DNA of 64,000 bases from Meridianimarinicoccus sp044221805 (lineage in GTDB: Bacteria; Pseudomonadota; Alphaproteobacteria; Rhodobacterales; Rhodobacteraceae), in contig JBGAOK010000001.1 in assembly GCA_044221805.1 (NCBI GenBank), positions 77,397-141,396 of the forward strand, in the 5' to 3' direction. The notes under the pieces are model-generated. The model was not told the origin of the DNA. It did not search any database and saw only the letters and a program-made list of their open reading frames with translations. A program made the translations under genes and the position numbers. Below, piece after piece: positions 9,325 through 18,098 of the stretch (position 1 is the first letter of the stretch; the number at the start of each line of letters is the position of its first letter).

Positions 9325-9346
9325 ACGGCGCCCCGCGGGGCGCCGT
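9325..9346. terminator. GC-rich palindrome between convergent genes, candidate bidirectional terminator
   Basis: ACGGCGCCCCG followed directly by CGGGGCGCCGT is a perfect 22-bp palindrome lying between the livF-type stop (9283) and the stop of the convergent SDR (9352). RNA from either strand would form a very stable hairpin. A short pyrimidine run (CCGTTTC) follows on the plus strand, so rho-independent function is plausible but the U-tract is weak. Confidence 0.55.
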
Positions 9347-9351
9347 CCGTT

Positions 9352-10149
9352 TCAGGCGGTGAAGCCGGGCCGCGGCACCGTCGCCATCAGGGTCTGGGCA
9401 AGGCCGCCGTCCACCACGATCTCCTGCCCGGTGATGTAGGCGGCGCGCGGGCTGGCCAGGAAGATCGCCGCCTCCGCCATGTCCTGGGGCCGGCCGATCC
9501 GGCGCAGGGGCACCCGCGCCTCGCGCGCCCGCTTCACCTCGGGATCGCGGTAGAAGGCGGCACTGAGCGGCGTCTCGACCAGCCCGGGGCTGACCACATT
9601 CGAGCGGATTCCCTTGGGGCCCCATTCGCAGGCGAGTTGCCGCGACAGCATCGACAGCGCGGCCTTGCCGGCGCTGTAGGCCCCCGAAAACGGCTGCGGC
9701 TGGCTGGCCGCGATCGACGAGACATGGACGATGGCGCCGCCGCCCTTCGCGGCCATCTGTGCCCCGAAGGCCTGGGCCGTCAGCAGGCAGCCGTTCAGGT
9801 TGACCGCCAGCATCGCCTGCCAGTCCGCCAGCGCGACGCTGTCAAGTGGGCCGGCGCGCAGGATCCCGGCGGTGTTCACCAGGATGTCGCAGCCTCCGGT
9901 CAGACCCGACACGGCGGCGGCGGCGGCGGCGACGGATGCGGCATCGCTCACGTCGCAGCCCAGCCCGAAGGCGCGCTGCCCGTCGGGGTCGGCCTCGGCC
10001 GCCGTCGCGCGGGCGGTATCCGCGTCCCGGTCAAGCGTCGCCACCCGGGCGCCGGCCGCAAGGAATCCCTCCAGCAGCGCCCGGCCGATGCCGCCCGAGC
10101 CGCCGGTGATCACCGCCGTGCTGCCCGCCAGTCCCAGCCAGTCTGTCAT
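9352..10149 (-). CDS. SDR-family NAD(P)-dependent oxidoreductase
   Basis: 265-aa classical short-chain dehydrogenase. The cofactor motif TGGSGGIG is at residues 15-22, the structural NTAG at about 92-95, the catalytic Ser at about 145, and Y158/K162 in AYSAGK. The C-terminal EIVVDGGLAQT is typical of FabG/glucose-dehydrogenase-like members. It lies 12 bp downstream of the minus-strand flavoprotein gene (10162-11862), likely as an operon, so it probably oxidises a ring alcohol in the same pathway. The substrate is not assignable. Confidence 0.9.
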   Translation of the reverse strand: MTDWLGLAGSTAVITGGSGGIGRALLEGFLAAGARVATLDRDADTARATAAEADPDGQRAFGLGCDVSDAASVAAAAAAVSGLTGGCDILVNTAGILRAGPLDSVALADWQAMLAVNLNGCLLTAQAFGAQMAAKGGGAIVHVSSIAASQPQPFSGAYSAGKAALSMLSRQLACEWGPKGIRSNVVSPGLVETPLSAAFYRDPEVKRAREARVPLRRIGRPQDMAEAAIFLASPRAAYITGQEIVVDGGLAQTLMATVPRPGFTA

Positions 10150-10161
10150 GTCGCGTCCTCC

Positions 10162-11862
10162 TCACGCCGCGCCGGCCAGATGGCGGCCGGTGATGTAGCC
10201 GAATGTCATCGCCGGCCCCAGGGTGATCCCGGCGCCCGGATAGGTCCCGCCCATGATCGAGGCCCGGTCGTTGCCGACCGCATAGAGCCCGCCGATGGGC
10301 GTGTCGGTCCGGTCAAGCACCTGGCCTTCGACCGTGGTCCTGAGCCCGTCGAAGGTGCCGAGATCCCCCATCACCACGCGGACCGCATAGAACGGCGCGG
10401 CCTCGATCGGCGCGACGCAGGGATTGGGGGTCTGTTCGGGGTCGGCGAGATAGCGGTTGAAGCTGGTCCGGCCGCGGTGGAAGGCCGGATCCTCGCCCCG
10501 GGCCGCCGGGCCGTTATGGGCGCGCACCGTCGCTTCCAGCCCCGCCGGGTCGATGCCGCAGGCACGGGCAAGTTCGGCCAGGCTGCGCCCGGTCTTCAGG
10601 TAGCCGGTGCGCAAGGACAGCGAGGTCGGCACCGGCGCCGGCTTGGCATGGCCGAGCCCGTATTTCCGGATCGCGCGGCGGTCGCAGATCAGCCAGCAGG
10701 CGGTCTCGGACTCTCCTTCGCAGGCGGCGATCAGGGCGGCGCCGACGTCGTGGTAGCTTTCGGTTTCGTTGGTGAAGCGGCGGCCGGATTTCAGCACGGC
10801 GATGATCCCCGGCTTGTAGCGGTCCAGCAGATGCGGGAAGGGTGCGAACCGGCCGCCGCCGAGCGGAACCTTGGACACCGGCATCCAGGCCGCGGGGCTG
10901 GGGAAGACCGTCTCGAACCTTGCGCCCACCTGCTCGGCCAGCGCGATGCCGTCGCCGGTGTTGTCCTCGGGCACCGGCGAGACATGTTCGCCGCCGCTGC
11001 GCAGATGCGGATAGGCGCGCCGGATCCGCGCGAGGTCATGGGCGAAGCCGCCGCAGGCCAGCACCACGCCGCGTCGTGCCGTGATCCGGCGCTCGCCGCC
11101 GGGGCCGGCGACCATGGCGCCGGCAACCCGGCCGGTCTCGACGATCAGCGACCGGGCCGGCGTGTCGGTATGGATCGGGATGCCGAGGTCGAAGCAGCTT
11201 TTCGCCAGCCGGGCCGCCAGGGCGTTGCCCGAGGTCACCTTGGTGCCGCGGCCGAAACGGACAACCTCGGCGGCATGGGCGGCAAGGCGGCGGGCGACAT
11301 AGGCGAAGGACACCGGCGATCTGGTGGCGTTGAAGAAATGCTTGATGTCGGCGTTCGAGGAATTGAACATCATCCCCATGAAGGTGATCGTCTGCAGCGG
11401 CGGGCGCAGCCGGGCGAGGTTGTCGCGCCCCAGCGCGCGGGTGTCGAACGGAGCGGCCAGCACCGACCTGCCCACATCCACCCCGCCCGGCGCGTCCGGG
11501 TGATAGTCGGGATAGGCGGTCGGCACGAATTTCACCTCGGTCTGGCTCTCGAAGAAGCGCAGCATCTCGGGCCCGGCAGCGAGGAAGGCATCGACCGCCG
11601 CCGCGTCGAAGAAGTTGCCGGTCTCGGCCTGCAGGTAGCGGCGCGCCTCGGCCAGGCTGTCGGCGCCGCCGCAATGGGGGTTGCCGGGGATCCACAGCAC
11701 CCCGCCGGAGAACGCGGTGGTGCCGCCGAAGACCGGCGCCTTCTCGATCACCACCACATCAAGGCCGTGCTTTGCCGCGGTGATGGCGGTGGCAAGGCCC
11801 CCCGCGCCCGACCCGATCACGAGCACGTCGCAGGACGTCGCCGCATTCAACTGACTGGTCAT
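10162..11862 (-). CDS. FAD-dependent oxidoreductase, paralogue of the 1117-2859 flavoprotein
   Basis: 566-aa FAD_binding_2 protein. The FAD motif GSGAGG is at 17-22 and FGGTTAFSGGVLWIPGN at about 46. The C-terminal cap reads GLYAVGNDRASIMGGTYPG. These blocks match 3-ketosteroid-delta1-dehydrogenase-like enzymes and the other flavoprotein in this window. The start was placed at ATG 11862 because a GGGAGGATCCT ribosome-binding sequence directly precedes it; upstream in-frame ATGs lack one. The gene is divergent from the AraC regulator at 11994, whose product is the obvious candidate activator of this flavoprotein-SDR pair. Confidence 0.89.
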   Translation of the reverse strand: MTSQLNAATSCDVLVIGSGAGGLATAITAAKHGLDVVVIEKAPVFGGTTAFSGGVLWIPGNPHCGGADSLAEARRYLQAETGNFFDAAAVDAFLAAGPEMLRFFESQTEVKFVPTAYPDYHPDAPGGVDVGRSVLAAPFDTRALGRDNLARLRPPLQTITFMGMMFNSSNADIKHFFNATRSPVSFAYVARRLAAHAAEVVRFGRGTKVTSGNALAARLAKSCFDLGIPIHTDTPARSLIVETGRVAGAMVAGPGGERRITARRGVVLACGGFAHDLARIRRAYPHLRSGGEHVSPVPEDNTGDGIALAEQVGARFETVFPSPAAWMPVSKVPLGGGRFAPFPHLLDRYKPGIIAVLKSGRRFTNETESYHDVGAALIAACEGESETACWLICDRRAIRKYGLGHAKPAPVPTSLSLRTGYLKTGRSLAELARACGIDPAGLEATVRAHNGPAARGEDPAFHRGRTSFNRYLADPEQTPNPCVAPIEAAPFYAVRVVMGDLGTFDGLRTTVEGQVLDRTDTPIGGLYAVGNDRASIMGGTYPGAGITLGPAMTFGYITGRHLAGAA

Positions 11863-11993
11863 AGGATCCTCCCTCTTGTTCCGGGAGGTACTGCCGGACG
11901 GCCCGGTCATGAATGGACGGCGCCCGCGATTCCTTGCACAATCCATCATGGAAGCGCGTCCGCCAGAGGCGCGCCGAGCGGAGGAGACCCGCC
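11863..11993. promoter_or_regulatory. Divergent promoter region between flavoprotein and AraC regulator genes
   Basis: This 131-bp gap must hold the promoters of the minus-strand flavoprotein-SDR operon and of the AraC gene. A short palindrome TCCATCATGGA occurs at 11942-11952 next to the A/T-richer CTTGCACAAT. AraC-family sites are usually asymmetric direct repeats, so the palindrome is only a weak candidate. Confidence 0.35.
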
Positions 11994-12899
11994 ATGCCCG
12001 ACGGCGGAAAGGCCGACATACCCCGTTATTTCCTTTACGGAGATCGGCTTCAGGACGTGGAGCTGGACTTCCTTCACGCCGAGCCGATCCGCGAGCGGAG
12101 CGGGGCCAACGATTGGACGATCCGTGCCCATGCCCATCCCGACCACGTGCAGTTCCTGCTGGTCGACCGCGAGGGTGGCGCGATCCGCATCGAGGACCGC
12201 CGCTTCCTGATCGAGGCGCCGGCCCTGGTGGTCGTTCCGGCCGCCATGGTCCACGAGATCCAGTTCCGGCCCGGCAGCGACGGCACCGTGGTCACCGCGG
12301 CGCTGGCCTATCTGCGCCATGTCGCCCGGGGCGACGCCCGGCTGGCCGACGGGCTGGCTCAGCCCGACGTCCACGCCCTGTCCGGCACCGGCCCGATCGC
12401 CGAGGCGCTTGCCGCCGCCTTTGCCGGGATCCTGCGGGAATATGTCTGGTCGGCGCCGGGCCGTCGGCCGGCGATCCTCGCGCACATGCTGCAGGTGCTT
12501 GTCGCGCTGATGCGCCTGCGCAGCGGGCGCAGCGTCGCGCGGGTCGACGACGGTAACCGCGATCAGGCGATCCTCGAGCGGTACCGCACCCGGCTCGAGG
12601 CCCATTTCCGCAGCGAGAAGCGGCTGGACTTCTATGCCGACGCCGCCGGCGTCTCGCCCCAGCGGCTGAACCAGGCCTGCAAGGCGCGGACCGGCAAGAC
12701 CGCGTCGGAACTCCTGCACGAGCGGATCGTCGTCGAGGCCAAGCGCTGCCTGATCTACATGGACACCGGCGTGGCCGAGGTCGGGTACGGCCTCGGCTTC
12801 GAGGACCCGGCCTATTTCAGCCGGTTTTTCGCCCGCCGGGTCGGCGTCCCCCCGGTCGTCTATCGCGAGCACCACCGCTCGGCTGTCCCGGGCGGGTGA
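11994..12899 (+). CDS. AraC-family transcriptional regulator, PobR-like
   Basis: 301-aa regulator. The N-terminal cupin sensor contains RAHAHPDHVQFLLVDREGG (about 44-62) and PALVVVPAAMVHEI, as in PobR-type 4-hydroxybenzoate regulators. The C-terminal third holds two helix-turn-helix motifs (YADAAGVSPQRLNQACKA, then the AEVGYGLGFEDPAYFSRFF recognition unit). ATG 11994 was chosen for the GAGGAG 7 bp upstream. Divergent position suggests control of the 11862-9352 operon, perhaps also the adjacent NIPSNAP and SDR genes. PobR-like regulators sense aromatic or related carboxylic acids, consistent with the hydroaromatic theme; the effector itself is unknown. Confidence 0.9.
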   Translation: MPDGGKADIPRYFLYGDRLQDVELDFLHAEPIRERSGANDWTIRAHAHPDHVQFLLVDREGGAIRIEDRRFLIEAPALVVVPAAMVHEIQFRPGSDGTVVTAALAYLRHVARGDARLADGLAQPDVHALSGTGPIAEALAAAFAGILREYVWSAPGRRPAILAHMLQVLVALMRLRSGRSVARVDDGNRDQAILERYRTRLEAHFRSEKRLDFYADAAGVSPQRLNQACKARTGKTASELLHERIVVEAKRCLIYMDTGVAEVGYGLGFEDPAYFSRFFARRVGVPPVVYREHHRSAVPGG

Positions 12900-12982
12900 G
12901 CGATCCGTCCAAGTCCGGACCCGGCGGGTCCATTCCGCGACTCCGGCGGGTCCGGCATCGTCGCGGGCGGGAGGGCCGCGCA

Positions 12983-13561
12983 ATGCTGCACGAATTGCGG
13001 ATCTATGACCTTATGACGGGCGCCGTGCCGGCCTATGCGGACCTGTTCCGGTTCCGCGGCATCCAGCACGTCACCCGCCACCTGCCGATGGTCGGCTACT
13101 GGGCGACCGACAGCGGTGCGCTGAACCGACTCTATCACCTCTGGGTCTATGACAGCCTCGCGGAACGGGACGCCTGTCGGGCCGGGCTGACGACGGATGC
13201 CGGCTGGATGCAGGGCTTCGTCCCTGAGGGGTTTGCGCTGATCCGCCGGCAGCGGAACCTGATCCTGCAGCTTGACGCCGGATCGCCGGCGCTGGACCGG
13301 GCGGTCGCGGCGCGCCGGACGCCGCACCAGGCGGCGATGCCCGGAACGCCGCTTCTCGCCCCGGGGCGGATGTCGCTGGTCGACCGCCCCGGCGACCCGG
13401 CGGACGGGACGCGGATCGCGCTGTGGCGCGTGGTCTCGGGCGCAGCACCGGGGCGCCGTCTGGCGCTGCACGCCCATGGCGCGGGCGATCCCTTCGTGAC
13501 CGCCGCCGGTGCCGCGCGGCACGTGGTGCTGCGTGCCTTCAGCTTCTCGCCGCTGCGCTGA
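12983..13561 (+). CDS. NIPSNAP-domain protein
   Basis: 192-aa protein beginning MLHELRIYDLMTGAVPAY, the typical opening strand of NIPSNAP ferredoxin-like (dimeric alpha-beta barrel) domains, with LYHLWVYDSLAERDACR as the second conserved block (about 52-68). Residues beyond about 110 are less conserved and may be a degenerate second domain. Such small proteins are frequent in aromatic and alicyclic catabolic clusters, but the reaction is usually not defined. The gene is 83 bp after the AraC gene. Its 3' end overlaps the convergent SDR by 23 bp. Confidence 0.8.
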   Translation: MLHELRIYDLMTGAVPAYADLFRFRGIQHVTRHLPMVGYWATDSGALNRLYHLWVYDSLAERDACRAGLTTDAGWMQGFVPEGFALIRRQRNLILQLDAGSPALDRAVAARRTPHQAAMPGTPLLAPGRMSLVDRPGDPADGTRIALWRVVSGAAPGRRLALHAHGAGDPFVTAAGAARHVVLRAFSFSPLR

Positions 13562-14330
13562 AGGCATCCCCCGCCGCGCCGAAGGCCGACCAGCCGGCAT
13601 CCACGGTCAGCACGGTTCCGGTGATGGCGCTGGCGGCGGGCGAGGCGAGGAACCAGACCGCCTCGGCGATCTCTGTGGGCGCGATCATGCGGCCCATCGG
13701 CGTGCGCCGCCGGATCAGGTCGGGGTCGAGCAGGCCCTGGGCCACGAGGCCGCGGACCAGTTCGGTTTCCACATAGCCCGGCGCGACCGCGGTCACGCGG
13801 ATCCCCGCCGCGGCCCATTCGCAGGCCATGTTTCGGGTCAGCGCGACGATCCCGGCCTTGGCGGCGCCATAGGCATTGCGCCGGGGCAGTCCGGCGAAGG
13901 CGGCGATCGAAGCGAGGTTCACGATCGCCCCGCCGCGGCCGCCGGCGATCATCGCGGTCGCCACGCGCTGGGACATCAGGAACGTGCCCGCGAGGTGGAC
14001 GTCGAGCACCCGGCGGAAATGGCCGGCGTCCTGCTCGACGGTCGGCACGTTCACATCGCCGATGCCGGCATTGTTCACCAGCACGTCCGGGGTGCCGAGG
14101 GTTGCGGCGACCCGCTCGCAGGTGGCCGCGACCGAGTCCGGGTCGGCCACATCGCAGGCAAGCCCCAGATGCGCCGGACCCAGTTCGGCGGCCCGCGCCG
14201 CCGCTCTGCCGCCGTCGATATCGGCGATGGCGACGGCATGGCCAGCGACGGCAAAGCGCCGGGCGATCGCCCAGCCAATGCCGTCGGCGCCGCCGGTGAC
14301 GAGGGTGGTCGGGGATGCGGTGTCTGTCAT
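13539..14330 (-). CDS. SDR-family NAD(P)-dependent oxidoreductase
   Basis: 263-aa classical SDR. The cofactor site TGGADGIG is at 12-19, NNAG at 86-89, catalytic S141, and Y154/K158 in NAYGAAK. The C-terminus TGTVLTVDAGWSAFG is typical of FabG/3-oxoacyl-reductase-like members. It is convergent with the NIPSNAP gene and transcribed alone from the 14331-14908 gap. It is a second SDR in the catabolic island, distinct in sequence from the one at 9352. Confidence 0.9.
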   Translation of the reverse strand: MTDTASPTTLVTGGADGIGWAIARRFAVAGHAVAIADIDGGRAAARAAELGPAHLGLACDVADPDSVAATCERVAATLGTPDVLVNNAGIGDVNVPTVEQDAGHFRRVLDVHLAGTFLMSQRVATAMIAGGRGGAIVNLASIAAFAGLPRRNAYGAAKAGIVALTRNMACEWAAAGIRVTAVAPGYVETELVRGLVAQGLLDPDLIRRRTPMGRMIAPTEIAEAVWFLASPAASAITGTVLTVDAGWSAFGAAGDAFSAAARS

Positions 14331-14908
14331 GGTGTTTCCTCCCCGCCGAAGGATCGGCCCGTCCCCGCCGCAGCGCCATGCACCGAACCGGCCGGGGCTT
14401 GGACTTTACCAGCCGGGCGCAGCCGCCGCGCCGCGGCAACGCCTGCCCGGCAGGCTGAGGGCCAGGGTGGACCCCTGGCCGGCGAGCGGTCGTGCCCGGC
14501 CACGGCGGGCTGATGCAGCGTTGTTGCACGACTTTGACGATCAGAGCCCTGGAACGGCACATTGCCCATAGTCTGCAACGGGTTGCGATGGTCCGAAAAG
14601 GTACGCCGGAATCGGGATCACGCTGACCCGCATCGAAAGCCGACAATGGATTGCCGCCCGGTCTGGCCGAACTCCCGCGTTATTCTGCGCCGCGGCCCGA
14701 GCAGATCGTCATTTTCCGATCACTGCTTGGTGTTCTCTCGAGGGCATTCACTTTTGACCTCCACCTGTTGGAGCTTGGGATCTGATTAACAGTCTTGCCG
14801 GCGCAACCCGGTTCCCTGTATCACTCTCGAAGGCGAATGAATGTCGCCTGCCGAATGGGGAGCGGGCTCGTGCAGCCCGGAGTCGGCCAAGAATCCGGAG
14901 AATACCGC
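14331..14908. other. Non-coding gap upstream of the toxin-like locus
   Basis: No convincing gene is seen in this stretch; short open frames lack family sequence or ribosome-binding sites. The right half (from about 14560) is less G/C-rich than its surroundings and marks the compositional change at the border of the toxin-like locus. It should carry the SDR promoter (minus) and the promoter of the secreted protein at 14909 (plus). A TTGACC at 14754-14759 is a possible -35, but no well-spaced -10 was found. Confidence 0.5.
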
Positions 14909-15895
14909 GTGGAACAACGAAACGGTGCCATTCGCGTTGTCTGTTTCGCACAAAAGTCGATCCGAATCCTCCTTGTGGCAACCGCACTGCTGGCCCCTGT
15001 TTCAGCGGGCGCGTTCGGCACGATCAACGCCATGGGACAGGCTGCCGAACACGAGAAGATCACCCGGTTGGCGTTGCAACCGATGGGGTTCCAGCCGGAA
15101 TCTCTGGATGAAATCGCGGGAAAACCCGGAACCTGGGGCGCGGTGGGCGCCCCTGACAATCCGGCCCGCAATCTGATCACGAGTGACCAGGCCCATTGCG
15201 ACAACGGCGACTATCTGGGAATCTCCGGATATCCTAACACGTCCGATACGGCGAGGCAGACGCTGACCAGCTGCAAGACGTGGATGCTGACAAATCTCGA
15301 CAAGGCCGTGACCGCTTCGGCGGCGTTGCTTGATGACAGAGGCAACATCCGGGACTCGCAGATTCCGACGTTCGTGTCCTGCACCTATCTGGGTAACCCG
15401 GGACGCGCGAAATGCAATGTAATTGAAGCGCTCGGCCTGGCCATGCACGCCGGCCAGGATTTCTACTCCCATACCAACTGGACCGACCAAGTCGTGCTGG
15501 GTCAGGTCACGATCGCCAATCCCCCGGGACTCGGCAACACCGCGCCGGCCGACTGGCTGAACCCGGCTTCGAATGTCGGGTTTCCGGACGGTCTGATCAG
15601 CGGATGCTTCGTGTTCAAGCCCGAGTCGGCCTTCTGTCCCGGCCGCGTACGGCATCAGGACCTGAACAAGGACGAGGGGTCCATCGACATGGCCACCGGT
15701 GCCATCGGTCGTGGCACAACCCCGCGCGCCCAGGGCAACGACAATTTCAACAGGGCGGTGTCCGCCGCAATCGCGGACACCCGGAACAAATGGGCTTATT
15801 TCAAGAACACCGTCGTCAGCACTTATGGCGAGACCCGGGGAAATCGGATCATCTGTGCAATCACCAACGACCGGCCTCTGCGGACCTGTCCATGA
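14909..15895 (+). CDS. Secreted Het-C/zinc-phospholipase-C-like protein
   Basis: 328-aa protein. From GTG 14909 (GGAG about 9 bp upstream) it starts with a basic n-region and the hydrophobic core ILLVATALLAPVSAGA, a good Sec signal peptide ending AGA. The mature part has H48 (AEHEK), H96 (QAHCD) and H180-AGQ-D184-FYS-H188, an HxxxDxxxH block. Its context (LAMHAGQDFYSHTNW) is the hallmark of Het-C-like proteins and resembles the Zn site of phospholipase C/P1 nuclease folds. It is likely a periplasmic or secreted metal-dependent hydrolase, possibly a phospholipase. It precedes three plus-strand genes resembling pore-forming toxin parts, so a joint attack on membranes is inferred. Exact substrate and the gene's place in the same transcript (108-bp gap) are open. 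Confidence 0.7.
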   Translation: MEQRNGAIRVVCFAQKSIRILLVATALLAPVSAGAFGTINAMGQAAEHEKITRLALQPMGFQPESLDEIAGKPGTWGAVGAPDNPARNLITSDQAHCDNGDYLGISGYPNTSDTARQTLTSCKTWMLTNLDKAVTASAALLDDRGNIRDSQIPTFVSCTYLGNPGRAKCNVIEALGLAMHAGQDFYSHTNWTDQVVLGQVTIANPPGLGNTAPADWLNPASNVGFPDGLISGCFVFKPESAFCPGRVRHQDLNKDEGSIDMATGAIGRGTTPRAQGNDNFNRAVSAAIADTRNKWAYFKNTVVSTYGETRGNRIICAITNDRPLRTCP

Positions 15896-16003
15896 TCTGC
15901 GGCTAGCACCGGCGACTGTCAGGGGTCGACCCGGCATCCGGACCGGGACGCGTGTCTGTCTGCCCGATCCGGGCATGGCCGATCAGAGAGCTGGGGTAGG
16001 GGA

Positions 16004-16849
16004 ATGACGTCAGGACGTCCGATCAGCGAGTTCGAGGCCTGGATTGCGTCCGGGGGCGAGGCTCGCGCCGGATTGCCGGCCGGATCGCTGTCGACGCTGT
16101 CGGGTTCGCTGGCCGGGCTGAAGGCGACCATGGAGCTGGTCTTCGTCAGGCTGCGCGCGATCACCGGCGTGTGGAACCAGCTCGCCGGCGACAACGGACT
16201 CGGCGACAATGCCGCGAAAGAACTGATCAATTCAGTGCTGAACGATCTGACGGACGCCTACGGACTTCTGGCTACGGGCCAGAGCCAGGCGTCGGCCGTC
16301 TCCAGCGACGCAAATCTCGCCCGCACCCGGATTGGCGGCTCGATCGCCGCGTACAAGGCGATGATGGCGGTCGAGCAGGTGGAGATCGAGCGGCTGGAGG
16401 CGCTTGTCAACAGTCTCAACATGCGCCTGACAAACATCCGGAACGAGGTCGAGGGCTGGGACGGCTTCTGGAAAGGGATGGCGATCGTGTTCTCGTTGGG
16501 AATCTACGACCCGATGGAGGAAAACAGATCGAAGATTCGTCAGGAGATCGAAGCCACGAACGCGCTGGCCGTGTCGGCACGAGCGGCGCGGGAGTTGAAG
16601 GAGACCCACCAGAGGGAACTGGAAGCCTGCCTTTCCACTCTGGACCGGATCGACGGTCTTGAAGCCCGTGTGGCGGAACTCGCGCAGGATGTGTCCGAGG
16701 GCCTGCGGCAAGCCCGCGATGCGCGCGTCCAGGCGGAAAAGGCGCAGGAGCGTGATGGCGGCCTTCTGGGTCCGATCTTTGCAAGGCTCGCGGCCCACCG
16801 GATTGGAAATCTGGTCACGTGGGCGTCGAATTCTCGCCCCTTCGAATGA
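16004..16849 (+). CDS. Helical protein, putative B-type component of an alpha-pore-forming toxin
   Basis: 281-aa, almost entirely helical protein without a signal peptide. Two long amphipathic or coiled-coil stretches (about 30-145 and 172-250) flank a short hydrophobic hairpin (GMAIVFSLGIYDPMEEN, about 158-174). This helix-hydrophobic-tip-helix plan is that of ClyA/XaxB/YaxB and Hbl/Nhe toxins, and the gene lies 30 bp upstream of the clearer XaxA-like gene. XaxB homologues are usually longer (about 350 aa), so this may be a short or divergent version. AGGGGA just before ATG 16004 supports the start. The assignment is by architecture and context, not strong sequence identity. Confidence 0.55.
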   Translation: MTSGRPISEFEAWIASGGEARAGLPAGSLSTLSGSLAGLKATMELVFVRLRAITGVWNQLAGDNGLGDNAAKELINSVLNDLTDAYGLLATGQSQASAVSSDANLARTRIGGSIAAYKAMMAVEQVEIERLEALVNSLNMRLTNIRNEVEGWDGFWKGMAIVFSLGIYDPMEENRSKIRQEIEATNALAVSARAARELKETHQRELEACLSTLDRIDGLEARVAELAQDVSEGLRQARDARVQAEKAQERDGGLLGPIFARLAAHRIGNLVTWASNSRPFE

Positions 16850-16879
16850 CAGAAATTTGTTGATGCACAGGAGGAGCGC

Positions 16880-18073
16880 ATGACTGATCAAGAAGACAAG
16901 CCGACGCACAGTGCGGAAAGCGTCGCCAAAAGCTTCGAGCCGCTGGTGGGAATGATCGCGGCCCCCGTCGATGGGCGTTCGCCGCTGTGGCTGGCCTGGC
17001 ACCAGTTGCAGGTCTACGCGACATGGTCCGAGCGGCTGCCGGTGGAAGAATCGGACTTCAAGGCGCTGATGGGCGCCTCTCCGGTGGGCTACAGCTTCTT
17101 CCCGCCCCTCCAGGAGGGGAACAAGATGATCGCCAAGGCGTCGAGCGAGTTTCTCCGCTCGACCTACGACGAGATCGTGAATGTCAGCAATGATCTGCTC
17201 AGCTTCGCCGAGAACGTGTCGCCCAATCACAACAAGATTCTCCTCACGGTGAAGGAACTGTTGGAGGCGGGTGCCGCGAGCGACGCCGTAACGCTGCTGA
17301 CCGACCTTCAGGACATGGCCAAGGCAAACGCGGAAACGGCCGGAACTCTGCAAAAGAAGCTGTCCGGCTACAAGGATGTCCTGTCGCAGGCGATCGGAAA
17401 ATTCGACATTGCGAAAACGTCCCTGGAGAAAGACAGCAAGACGAACAAGGCCGAACTCGACAAGCTGATGGGAGACGAGAAGGTCGAAGGATCGCTGGCC
17501 TATCTGGAAAAGAAGATCAAGGATTTCAGGGCCGAGTACGACCATTATGTGATCGTCGCGTCGACCACGCCGACCTATGCCTGGGTCTGGCCGTTCGGGC
17601 CGATCGCTGCCACCATTGTCGCCGGGATTTATGGGGACAAGGCGGTCAAGAAATTGAAGGAACTGGAAGAGGCCATCGACAAGGCCGCCAAGGCGCATGT
17701 CGCCGCCAACGCTGCCTACCAGGCGCGGACGATCTACGACGTCTCAAGTGAAGGGCGGAAGAACGCCCAGACCTTCACCAGTCTCGCCATATCGAACCTG
17801 GGCATTGTGCAGACGGCATGGGGTGACGTGGTCAAGCACCTGGGAGAAATCCTGAAGTGGGCCAAAGCGACGACCAGCGACAATGCCGACGGTGGGCGGG
17901 ACCCCAAGAGCATGGCGTTGGTTTCGATCTACCTCGGGCGCGTCGGTGAGGAGTGGGGGAAGATGGTTCCGATGCTGAAGGATCTGAGCACCGATCTTTA
18001 TGTCCAGGTGGAGCCCGGAAAAACGACGCTTTCGGAAATGAGCGAAAAGATCCGGAAGCAACTCGCCGCCTGA
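16880..18073 (+). CDS. Alpha-xenorhabdolysin A (XaxA/YaxA)-like pore-forming toxin component
   Basis: 397-aa helical protein without a signal peptide. Long amphipathic helices (about 75-220) lead into a head domain with a hydrophobic stretch at about 222-253 (YVIVASTTPTYAWVWPFG, then PIAATIVAGIYGDKAVKK) and further long helices (260-330, 365-397). The sequence around GPIAATIVAGIYGDKA resembles the membrane-inserting head of XaxA/YaxA, where a glycine-rich hydrophobic hairpin precedes a helix of the type GxKAxKxxKE. Length matches the family (about 400 aa). In XaxAB both subunits form a soluble pair that assembles into a large pore. An AGGAG sequence precedes ATG 16880. Confidence 0.68.
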   Translation: MTDQEDKPTHSAESVAKSFEPLVGMIAAPVDGRSPLWLAWHQLQVYATWSERLPVEESDFKALMGASPVGYSFFPPLQEGNKMIAKASSEFLRSTYDEIVNVSNDLLSFAENVSPNHNKILLTVKELLEAGAASDAVTLLTDLQDMAKANAETAGTLQKKLSGYKDVLSQAIGKFDIAKTSLEKDSKTNKAELDKLMGDEKVEGSLAYLEKKIKDFRAEYDHYVIVASTTPTYAWVWPFGPIAATIVAGIYGDKAVKKLKELEEAIDKAAKAHVAANAAYQARTIYDVSSEGRKNAQTFTSLAISNLGIVQTAWGDVVKHLGEILKWAKATTSDNADGGRDPKSMALVSIYLGRVGEEWGKMVPMLKDLSTDLYVQVEPGKTTLSEMSEKIRKQLAA

Positions 18074-18098
18074 GCGACCTGCGAAAAGGGAAGGCCCC

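Noticed and set aside
14754..14790. Sigma-70-like promoter starting with TTGACC
   Set aside because: No -10 hexamer with a 16-18 bp spacing was found; only mentioned in the gap description.
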